Below, in pieces: positions 15,379-23,700 of a stretch of DNA of 64,000 nt. This DNA comes from Maribacter hydrothermalis (lineage in GTDB: Bacteria > Bacteroidota > Bacteroidia > Flavobacteriales > Flavobacteriaceae), in the NCBI RefSeq assembly GCF_001913155.1, contig NZ_CP018760.1:1426001-1490000 (forward strand), in the 5' to 3' direction. The translations under genes were made by a program, and so were the position numbers. The stretch's first letter is position 1. The number at the start of each line of letters is the position of its first letter. The notes under the pieces were generated by a model. That model did not search any database. It was not told the origin of the DNA and saw only the letters and a program-made list of their open reading frames with translations.

Positions 15379-16313
15379 ATTACCTTTCAATAAACGATAT
15401 TGACTCTTTATCCACCTGGGTAAAAGAAGCTATTACTCTAAAAAAACAACCTAAAAAATTTAAATCTTTAGGGAGTGATAAAACTATTGGACTCCTATTT
15501 TTCAACAACTCGCTACGTACGCGTTTAAGCACCCAGAAAGCGGCTATAAATTTAGGCATGGAAGTCATTGTTATGAATTTTGGAAGCGAAGGTTGGGCAT
15601 TAGAATATGCTGATGGTACTATTATGGACCAAGGTACATCTGAACATGTAAAAGAAGCGGCACAGGTAATTTCTCAATATTGTGATATTATTGCCATTCG
15701 TGCTTTTGCCGGTTTGGTTGACAAAGAATTAGATGAAGCAGAAGAAGTTCTAAACGGATTTAAAAAATATGCCTCTGTTCCCATTGTAAACATGGAAAGC
15801 TCCGTTGGTCACCCATTACAAGCATTAACCGATGCCATTACCATGGAAGAACATAATTTTAAAAATAACCCAAAAGTTGTTTTATCATGGGCACCACACC
15901 CAAGGGCTTTACCGCATGCAGTTGCCAATTCTTTTGTACAGATGATGCAGAAGCAGAATGCAGATTTTGTAATTACGCATCCTAAAGGGTATGAACTGGA
16001 CCCTAACATTACCAAAGATTCTAAAATTGAGCACGATCAAGAAAAAGCACTGGAAAATGCCGATTTTGTATATGTAAAAAACTGGAGTAGCTATATAGAT
16101 TACGGTCAAATAAAATCTCAAGATACAAATTGGCAAATGACCTTAAAGAAACTAGGTAAGGCAAGATTCATGCACTGTCTTCCTGTTCGTAGAAATGTTG
16201 TTGTTGCCGATGAAGTTTTAGATAGCGAACAATCTTTGGTTATTGAACAAGCAAATAATAGAACCTACGCTGCACAATTGGTTTTGAAGAAAATATTAGA
16301 GAATCTTAAATAA
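15375..16313 (+). CDS. N-acylornithine carbamoyltransferase (argF' type)
   Basis: A 312-residue transcarbamylase that makes acylcitrulline. The carbamoyl-phosphate loop is NNSLRTRLST (S46, R48, T49, R50), against S-T-R-T-R in classical ornithine transcarbamylases. The C-terminal signature is MHCLPVRRNVVVADEVLDS (H267, C268). Sequence character and operon position agree with the Bacteroides-type N-succinylornithine or Xanthomonas-type N-acetylornithine carbamoyltransferase. The choice of acyl group cannot be settled from motifs alone. It overlaps proB by 4 bp and is followed after 1 bp by the SDR gene, so it is tightly coupled on both sides. Confidence 0.88.
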   Translation: MNYLSINDIDSLSTWVKEAITLKKQPKKFKSLGSDKTIGLLFFNNSLRTRLSTQKAAINLGMEVIVMNFGSEGWALEYADGTIMDQGTSEHVKEAAQVISQYCDIIAIRAFAGLVDKELDEAEEVLNGFKKYASVPIVNMESSVGHPLQALTDAITMEEHNFKNNPKVVLSWAPHPRALPHAVANSFVQMMQKQNADFVITHPKGYELDPNITKDSKIEHDQEKALENADFVYVKNWSSYIDYGQIKSQDTNWQMTLKKLGKARFMHCLPVRRNVVVADEVLDSEQSLVIEQANNRTYAAQLVLKKILENLK

Positions 16314-16314
16314 A

Positions 16315-17070
16315 ATGATAAAGAAACTCGAAAATAAAGTCGCTATAATTACAGGGGCAACCAGTGGCATGGGAAAAGCCATTGCAATTGCCTTTGCAGC
16401 AAATGGTGCTAAAATAATTCTTTCGGGAAGAGATGAAAAAAGAGGGAATGCGTTAGCCCAGGAACTAGGTGAAAATGCAGTTTTTATAGCCGGTGATGTT
16501 AGGCACCCTGCATACAACGAGCAATTGGTTTGGACTGCAATTAAAAAATTCGGCAGACTTGATATCCTTTCATTGAATGCCGGAATATTAGGTATTGGTA
16601 GTGTTACCGAACTTTCTGATGAACTATGGAAAAATACCATGGAGACGAACTTATCTTCTATATTCTATCTTTCTAAATTCGCGATTCCAGAAATCCAAAA
16701 AAACGAAGGTTCTTCTATTTTAATTAATGCATCGATTGCAGCTTATAAAAGTTTTCCAAATCATCCTGCATATTGCGCTTCTAAGGCAGGTGCCTTAGCT
16801 TTAATGAGACAAATGGCGGTAGAATACGCTCCTCAAATAAGGGTAAATGCCATGTGTCCTGGACCAGTAGATACTCCGTTACTTTGGGATTCTGCAACCG
16901 CATTTGACAATCCGAATAAAGCCGTTGAAAACGCAGCTAATAAAACGCTATTAAAACGATTAGGAAAACCGAATGATATTGCAAATCTTGCCTTATTTCT
17001 AGTTTCCGAAGATGCCTCTTGGATTACTGGGGCTTCAATGACCATAGACGGCGGAATAATAAATGTATAA
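16315..17070 (+). CDS. SDR family oxidoreductase inside the arginine operon
   Basis: A 251-residue classical short-chain dehydrogenase/reductase. The cofactor motif is TGATSGMGKAIA, the NAG motif is LSLNAGILG, the catalytic serine lies in ILINASIAAY, and the Y-x-x-x-K pair is YCASKAG. The tail WITGASMTIDGGIINV is typical. The Rossmann arginine after strand 2 (SGRDEKRG) suggests NADP(H). Its reaction is unknown. It starts 1 bp after the carbamoyltransferase and ends just before argB, so it is expressed with them. An arginine-pathway role is not established for SDR proteins. Confidence 0.88.
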   Translation: MIKKLENKVAIITGATSGMGKAIAIAFAANGAKIILSGRDEKRGNALAQELGENAVFIAGDVRHPAYNEQLVWTAIKKFGRLDILSLNAGILGIGSVTELSDELWKNTMETNLSSIFYLSKFAIPEIQKNEGSSILINASIAAYKSFPNHPAYCASKAGALALMRQMAVEYAPQIRVNAMCPGPVDTPLLWDSATAFDNPNKAVENAANKTLLKRLGKPNDIANLALFLVSEDASWITGASMTIDGGIINV

Positions 17071-17071
17071 T

Positions 17072-17851
17072 ATGAAAGAAAAATTGTCCATAGTAAAAAT
17101 TGGCGGTAATGTCATTGAAGATGAAAAGGCATTAGCTATTTTTCTTACTGCATTTTCAAAACTAGAAGGACTTAAAATATTAGTTCACGGTGGTGGAAAA
17201 TTGGCTACTCAACTAGCTACTAAATTAGGTGTTGAATCTAAAATGATAGATGGCAGGCGTATTACCGATGCCGAAACTGTAGATATCATTACCATGGTTT
17301 ATGGCGGATTGGCAAACAAGAAAATAGTTGCTCAACTACAAGCTAAAAAAATAAACGCTATTGGTTTAAGTGGTGCAGATGGTAATAGTATACAAGCCCA
17401 TAAACGCCCCGTAAAAGAAATAGATTACGGATTTGTTGGTGATATTGACGGTGTAAATTCTGAATTACTGAGCAATCTTTTATCCATAAATCTAACTCCT
17501 ATTTTCTGCGCTATTTCTCATGATGGTGACGGACAATTATTGAACACCAACGCAGATACCATTGCTTCTGAAATTGCAATTGGCATGGCATCTTTATATA
17601 AAACGACATTGTATTATTGTTTTGAAAAAAAAGGTGTTCTATTAGATATTACTGATGACAACAGCGTAGTGAAAAATATAAATACAACAAAATACAACGA
17701 ACTATTATCAGAAGGTGTAATTGCTGATGGTATGTTACCAAAGCTTCATAATTCCTTTCATGCATTGAATAATACTGTTGAAAAAGTTTGTTTGGGCGAT
17801 GTAACCATGTTAGATAAAAACACTGAATTTTTTACCACGTTAACCCTATAG
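17072..17851 (+). CDS. argB: acetylglutamate kinase
   Basis: A 259-residue amino-acid kinase that phosphorylates N-acylglutamate, second step of the pathway. Motifs are LSIVKIGGNVIEDE (phosphate-binding lysine and glycines), LVHGGGKLATQLATKLG, KMIDGRRITDAETVDIITMVYGG (acylglutamate binding), IGLSGADGNSIQA, ISHDGDGQLLNTNADTIASEIA, and ADGMLPKL. I use the ATG at 17072, which puts the kinase strand right at the N-terminus; an ATG at 17063 overlaps the SDR stop and would add three residues. Next gene, argE, begins after 1 bp. Confidence 0.95.
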   Translation: MKEKLSIVKIGGNVIEDEKALAIFLTAFSKLEGLKILVHGGGKLATQLATKLGVESKMIDGRRITDAETVDIITMVYGGLANKKIVAQLQAKKINAIGLSGADGNSIQAHKRPVKEIDYGFVGDIDGVNSELLSNLLSINLTPIFCAISHDGDGQLLNTNADTIASEIAIGMASLYKTTLYYCFEKKGVLLDITDDNSVVKNINTTKYNELLSEGVIADGMLPKLHNSFHALNNTVEKVCLGDVTMLDKNTEFFTTLTL

Positions 17852-17852
17852 A

Positions 17853-18917
17853 ATGAATCAAACAGAACTTACGGAAAGTGCCATTAATTTATTGAAAGAA
17901 TTAATTTCGATAGAATCATTTTCAAAAGAAGAAGACAAGACTGCAGATGCTATACAAGCGTGGTTGGCAAAATATGACATACCTATAGAACGCGACCTCA
18001 ACAACATTATAGCAAAAAATAAATTTTGGGACAACAGTAAACCAACCTTATTATTGAATTCTCATCACGATACCGTAAAACCGAATACCGCTTATACAAA
18101 AGACCCTTTTCTGCCCCATATTGAAGATGGTAAATTATTTGGATTAGGAAGTAATGATGCTGGTGGACCTTTAGTGTCTCTTTTGGCTACTTTCGTGAAC
18201 TATTACGATTCTGAAGACCTCAACCACAACCTTTTAATGGTGGCCTCTGCAGAAGAAGAGAATGCAGGTGAAAATAGTCTTCGTGGATTGCTACCTAAAT
18301 TACCTAATATTGATGTTGCAATAGTTGGCGAACCCACTTTGATGCAACTTGCAATCGCAGAAAAAGGATTGGTTGTTTTTGATGCAGTTGTGAAAGGAAC
18401 TCCCTCTCACGCAGCGCACCCGAACAATGACAATTCCATTTACAATTCTATTAAAGTTTTAGAGTGGTTTAAGAACTATAAATTTAAAAAATCGTCTGAA
18501 GCTTTGGGAGATGTAAAAATGACCGTTACCCAAATTAGCGCCGGATCACAACATAATGTCGTCCCGGCACAAGTTGATTTGGTGGTAGATGTTCGGGTAA
18601 ATGATGCGTATACGAATAAAGAAATTGCAGATTTACTAAAGAAGGATGCTCCATGCGAATTAAAGGAACGATCTTTACGACTGAATTCATCGAAAATAGA
18701 TAAAGACCATCCGTTAGTAAAATCGGGTATTGCACTAGGCAGAACAACATACGGCTCGCCTACCCTATCTGACCAAGCAGCGTTAAGTTGCCAGTCATTA
18801 AAACTAGGTCCTGGCGACAGCACACGCTCACATTCAGCCAATGAATTTATCTATGTAAATGAGATTGAAGAAGGCATAGATTTGTATATTAAAATATTAA
18901 AAGGATTCCTGCACTAA
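17853..18917 (+). CDS. argE: M20 family acylornithine/acylcitrulline deacylase
   Basis: A 354-residue zinc peptidase of the M20/ArgE-DapE family. Metal and catalytic motifs are LLLNSHHDTVKPN (H and D), LFGLGSNDAGGPLVSL (bridging D), and VASAEEENAGENSL (catalytic E-E). The lid domain follows, with KGTPSHAAHPNNDNSIYNS. The C-terminal ligand histidine is within GDSTRSHSANEFIY. In this operon it would remove the acyl group from acylcitrulline or acylornithine to give the substrate of argininosuccinate synthase. It lies 1 bp after argB and 73 bp before argH. Confidence 0.9.
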   Translation: MNQTELTESAINLLKELISIESFSKEEDKTADAIQAWLAKYDIPIERDLNNIIAKNKFWDNSKPTLLLNSHHDTVKPNTAYTKDPFLPHIEDGKLFGLGSNDAGGPLVSLLATFVNYYDSEDLNHNLLMVASAEEENAGENSLRGLLPKLPNIDVAIVGEPTLMQLAIAEKGLVVFDAVVKGTPSHAAHPNNDNSIYNSIKVLEWFKNYKFKKSSEALGDVKMTVTQISAGSQHNVVPAQVDLVVDVRVNDAYTNKEIADLLKKDAPCELKERSLRLNSSKIDKDHPLVKSGIALGRTTYGSPTLSDQAALSCQSLKLGPGDSTRSHSANEFIYVNEIEEGIDLYIKILKGFLH

Positions 18918-18990
18918 GCGTGCGGCTAATTATAAAACTAATTTTCATTATTAAGTTTTGAACTTGATACTTGAACTTGACACTTAAATT
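18918..18990. other. argE-argH spacer with ACTTGA-rich repeat arm
   Basis: The spacer contains TTGAACTTGATACTTGAACTTGACACTT, a string of ACTTGA-type units like the arms before argC and proC. No gene is visible. Confidence 0.4.
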
Positions 18991-20268
18991 ATGAAACTCT
19001 GGGAGAAAGGATTTAGCACTGATAAAAAGATTGACCATTTTACCGTTGGTAACGATAGAGAGCTCGATTTACATTTAGCTAAGTATGATGTTATTGCATC
19101 TAAAGCTCACGCAAAAATGTTAGGTGAAATTGGTTTGATTACTCCAAAAGAAACTAAAGAGCTTGTTAATGAACTTAACATTATTGCTGCTCGAATAGAA
19201 AAAGGAACTTTTACTATTGAAAAGTCTTTTGAAGACATGCATTCTAAAATAGAATATATGCTTACCCTTAGCTTGGGTGATACCGGAAAAAAAATACATA
19301 CCGCCAGATCTAGAAATGACCAGGTTTTGGTAGCCATGCATCTCTATTTAAAAGATGAATTGGATGAAATTAAATCGATGACCAAATCGTTATTTAATCT
19401 TCTATTAGTAAAGGCCCAAGAACATAAAGATGTATTGTTACCAGGGTATACACATTTACAAATTGCGATGCCTTCCTCGTTTGGACTATGGTTTTCTGCT
19501 TATGCTGAAAGTTTAATAGATGACCTTTATTTTATTGAAGCAGCATACAAAGTTGTAGACCAAAACCCTTTAGGTAGCGCTGCAGGTTATGGTAGTTCAT
19601 TTGCCATAGACCGTAGTTTCACTACTAAAGAAATGGGTTTTAGCACCTTAAAATATAATGTTGTTGCAGCGCAAATGAGTAGAGGAAAGGCCGAAAAAGC
19701 AACGGCTTTTGGCATTGCAAATATTGCCGCAACGCTTTCTAAAATGGCAATGGATATTTGCTTATATATGAACCAAAATTTCAACTTTATCTCTTTCCCA
19801 GATGAGCTGACAACAGGTTCTAGCATTATGCCCCACAAAAAAAATCCCGATGTTTTTGAATTGGTTCGTGGTAAGTGTAATAAACTACAATCTATTCCAA
19901 ATCAATTGACTTTAATTATCAATAATTTACCTAGTGGATATCATAGAGATTTACAATTGGTTAAGGAAATTATTGTTCCGGCTATACAAGACATGAAAGC
20001 TTGTATTGAGATTTTAACTTTTAGCCTAAAAGAAATTAGGGTAAATGAAAACATTCTAGACGACCCAAAATATGACTATTTATTTAGTGTTGACACTTTA
20101 AACGAATTGGTACAAAATGGTATGCCTTTTAGAGATGCGTATAAGAAAATGGGCATGGAAATTAATGAAGGTACATTTATACCGAAGAGAGATATTCACC
20201 ATACCCACGAAGGTAGTTTAGGGAATCTTTGTTTAAAGGAAATTAATGATAAAATGAAACGTGTTTAG
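18991..20268 (+). CDS. argH: argininosuccinate lyase
   Basis: A 425-residue lyase that splits argininosuccinate into arginine and fumarate, the last step. It belongs to the fumarase/aspartase superfamily. Landmarks are SFEDMHSKIEYML, KIHTARSRNDQVLVAMHLYL, LLPGYTHLQIAMPSSFGLW, NPLGSAAGYGSSFAIDR, and the signature TTGSSIMPHKKNPDVFELVRGK with the catalytic serine loop. The length is slightly below the usual 450-460. It is the last gene of the arginine operon. A large inverted repeat rather than a simple terminator follows about 50 bp downstream. Confidence 0.95.
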   Translation: MKLWEKGFSTDKKIDHFTVGNDRELDLHLAKYDVIASKAHAKMLGEIGLITPKETKELVNELNIIAARIEKGTFTIEKSFEDMHSKIEYMLTLSLGDTGKKIHTARSRNDQVLVAMHLYLKDELDEIKSMTKSLFNLLLVKAQEHKDVLLPGYTHLQIAMPSSFGLWFSAYAESLIDDLYFIEAAYKVVDQNPLGSAAGYGSSFAIDRSFTTKEMGFSTLKYNVVAAQMSRGKAEKATAFGIANIAATLSKMAMDICLYMNQNFNFISFPDELTTGSSIMPHKKNPDVFELVRGKCNKLQSIPNQLTLIINNLPSGYHRDLQLVKEIIVPAIQDMKACIEILTFSLKEIRVNENILDDPKYDYLFSVDTLNELVQNGMPFRDAYKKMGMEINEGTFIPKRDIHHTHEGSLGNLCLKEINDKMKRV

Positions 20269-20315
20269 CATTTAATTTTATGAATGAAAAAAACATTTTT
20301 AGCAAGAGCTATTAG

Positions 20316-20476
20316 TGAACTCATCATGACTTTTTGTTTGGAACCGAGAATTGTGGCTTTTGTGCCGTAATGAAGTTATTTTTTATTTACATAGCCATAG
20401 CTACGGAACTCAAAAATGACAAAATTAGGGTGCAAAATGTATAATTCGTAGGTAAAAAAAAGTCAAGATGAGTTCA
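20316..20476. repeat. 161-bp imperfect inverted repeat
   Basis: The outer arms are TGAACTCATCATGACTTTTT (20316-20335) and the right arm 20454-20476, whose reverse complement reads TGAACTCATCTTGACTTTTT: 19 of 20 bases match. Weaker matching continues inward (CCGAGAATTGTG against CCTACGAATTATA; TTTTGTGCC against TTTTGCACCC). It resembles a MITE-like element or a large hairpin. It carries no ORF, and no target-site duplication is obvious. Confidence 0.7.
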
Positions 20477-20672
20477 GTATAAGAATTCTATTTGTTATTC
20501 ATATTTCAATCTAAATACTTTGTCTTAAAACAATCACTAAAACAGCCCTTTTTTTCTGATTTCGGTTATTAGTTAAAATTTTGATTTTTATATACTTCAT
20601 CAATATAAGTCAAATTCACACTTATAAAGTAAGTATTCACAACAAATAATTTTAACATTCGAAAGTCATTGC

Positions 20673-20696
20673 CATATTTGACTCACATACGTGAGT
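20673..20696 (+). promoter_or_regulatory. candidate promoter -7 element and leader hairpin of the BspA-like gene
   Basis: CATATTTG (20673-20680) matches the Bacteroidota -7 consensus TAnnTTTG at seven of eight positions, but no TTG is at the expected -33 distance. A perfect 6-bp hairpin ACTCAC-ATAC-GTGAGT (20681-20696) follows at once, 13 bp before the ATG. It could be an operator or a 5' stabilising stem. Confidence 0.4.
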
Positions 20697-20709
20697 TTAA
20701 AATTACAAT

Positions 20710-23700
20710 ATGCCTATATTTAAAAAAAGTACTACCCTATTACTTTTGTTCTTAAGTGTTAATCTTTTTTCCCAATCATTTACCACTATTTGGAATACAA
20801 ATAATATTGAGACCGGTTCGTCGGCAGCTAATCAAATTACCATACCTACAAACCCAGCATACACAACGTACAACTATAACGTAGATTGGGGAGATGGCAC
20901 CACTGACACAGGGGTTACAGGGAATATAACACATACCTATGCAACTCCTGGATTACATACTATTAGTATAACGGGTATATTCCCATCTATTTTTTTTAAT
21001 GATGAGAACGCCAATGACAAACTTAAACTCATAGAAATATTAGATTGGGGCACAATACAATGGCAAACCATGGAAAATGCTTTTTTTGGTTGTGAAAACA
21101 TGAATTTTGATGCCATAACTGCTCCAGACCTTTCACAAGTTACCAGTCTTAAAAACATGTTTCGTGGTGGCACATCTTTTAATGGTATTTTAAATACTTG
21201 GAATATCAGCACTATTACAGATATCTCGGGAATTTTTGCTAATTGCACCATTTTTAATAGACCCTTAGATAATTGGACAACAAATTCTATTACTGATATG
21301 TCCGAAACCTTTAAAAACACTTCTTTCAATCAGCCCCTAGATAATTGGAATACTTCATCGGTCACAAATATGAAAGAGATGTTTTATGCCTGTGTTAACT
21401 TCAATCAAAACATTAATAATTGGAATGTTAGTTTGGTTACTGATATGTCTGGTATGTTCGTTGCCTGTAGAAGATACAATCAACCTTTAAACAATTGGAA
21501 TGTTAGTCAAGTGACCGACATGAATACAATGTTTTTTAGAACAAATGACTTTAATCAAAACCTTAGTAATTGGCAAGTGGGGAATGTTACTAATATGAGT
21601 CGTATGTTTCATGAATCTGCTATTAGTTACCCGATGAACAATTGGGATGTTTCTAAAGTAACTGACATGTCACAAATGTTTGCAGACACCCCTAACTTTA
21701 ATCAACCATTAAATAATTGGGATGTTTCAGCTGTTACCGATATGTCGCAAATGTTTGAAACGGCAAGAGTCTTTAACCAGCCACTAAATGATTGGGATGT
21801 TTCAGCTGTTACTGATATGTCTCAAATGTTTGCATCATGGACCGCATCATACCCAGTGGCTTTTAATCAACCACTAAATCTATGGGACGTTTCAGCTGTT
21901 ACTAATATGTCCCAAATGTTTTCAAACAATCAAATTTTTAATCAAAACTTAAATGATTGGGTTGTTTCTTCAGTTACTCAAATGCAACAAATGTTCAAAA
22001 ATGCAGATGCATTTAACCAACCTTTAAACAACTGGGATGTTAGCAATGTTACGAATATGCAACAAATGTTTCAACAAAACGATGGTTTTAATCAACCATT
22101 AAATAGTTGGATAACTACTAGCCTAACAAATATTTCCTCAATTTTTGCAAATAATACAATTTTTAACCAACCTCTAAATAATTGGAACGTTTCTAATGTA
22201 ACTAATTTCCTTGGCGTATTTAATAGTGCTACGGCATATGATCAAAATTTAGGAGATTGGAATATAACTTCAGCAACCAATATGTCCAATATGCTATCGA
22301 ACAGTGGCATATCACAAGAGAATTATGATACTATTTTAACTGATTGGTCTGCACAAAGCGTAAATTCCGGTATTACCTTGGGTGCAACCAATCTACAGTA
22401 TTGTGATGCTCTTAACCAACGCCAAAGCTTAATTGATACTTATGGATGGACTATTTCTGGTGACAGTGTCAATTGTTCGTATGTATTATGTACCGAAATT
22501 ACCATGCCAGCAAATGGCGATACCCAAGTTCCTGCCAATAGCGATATTAGATGGGCTCCAGCGCCAAACGCTACAGGTTATAAAGTTACAGTAACTAGAG
22601 ATGATGGTTCTGGACCAGTGGAAGTTTACAACCAAACACTTGGGGCAACTAATGTTGGCGTCGATTTCACCAATGAATTTAACCCAGGTGATGAAGTATC
22701 TGTTTTAGTAATTCCTTTTAATGATGAAGGTGATGCTGTAGGCTGTTCACCTATTACTTTTACAGTTGTCGAAAGCTGGGTAAATAGTCCAGACGCATTT
22801 AAACTAACCTATGACACAACAATTTTAGAAAATGGTACCACAGCAGCTAATCAATTAAAAATAGAAGCCAACACTGGTTATCCTGATTATCTTAGCTATG
22901 ATTATTCTATTGATTGGGGAGATGGACAATACAATAACCATGTTACCAATACTATTACACATACCTATTTAACTCCAGGTGTTTACACAGTATCCATTAT
23001 AGGTACATTCCCCGCTCCCCTACATTATTATTCCAATACGGATTCTATTAAATTACTTTCTATAGATCAATGGGGTACCCAGGTATGGCAATCTATGAAT
23101 ATGGCTTTTTATGGTTGTGAGAATATGGAATACAATGCAACCGATATTCCCAACCTTTCACAAGTGGAAAGTATGTACAATATGTTTAATAGTTGCAATT
23201 TATTTAATGGAAATATCGATAATTGGAATGTTAGCAATGTGACCGATATGTATGGTGTTTTTCTTGGTGCAAGGGCATTTAACCAGCCATTGAATAGCTG
23301 GAATATTGGCAATGTTACCACAATATCTGCTATGTTTCTTGGCACAGACTCCTTTGACCAGCCTTTAAATAACTGGAATACAGGTAATGTAACGAATATG
23401 TCCAGAACCTTTCAGAATACTGATGTTTTCAATCAAGATATTAACAACTGGGATGTAACCAATGTAACAAACATGTCAGGCATGTTCTCAAGAGCTGAAC
23501 TTTTTAACCAACCCTTAAACTTATGGAATGTTGCCAAAGTCGAAGATATGAAAGAGATGTTCTACTATGCCGAAGCTTTCAACCAAGATATTGATGGGTG
23601 GGATGTTAGTAAGGTAATAGACATGAGTGGTATGTTCAATACTGCGAGATCATTTAATCTTCCGCTAAATAGTTGGGATGTATCTAAAGTAAACAATATG

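Larger units (their letters stand above)
20269..20709. other. intergenic region between argH and the BspA-like gene
   Basis: This 441-bp stretch holds a long imperfect inverted repeat (20316-20476), an AT-rich segment, a candidate promoter -7 element (20673-20680) and a small hairpin (20681-20696) before the BspA-like gene. No coding frame looks real. Confidence 0.5.

Noticed and set aside
16296..16640. A 114-codon frame opposite the start of the SDR gene.
   Set aside because: The plus-strand SDR carries the cofactor motif in the same place; the minus frame has no domain.
18476..18841. A 121-codon frame opposite argE.
   Set aside because: It is an antisense shadow of a clear M20 peptidase gene, with no recognisable protein pattern.
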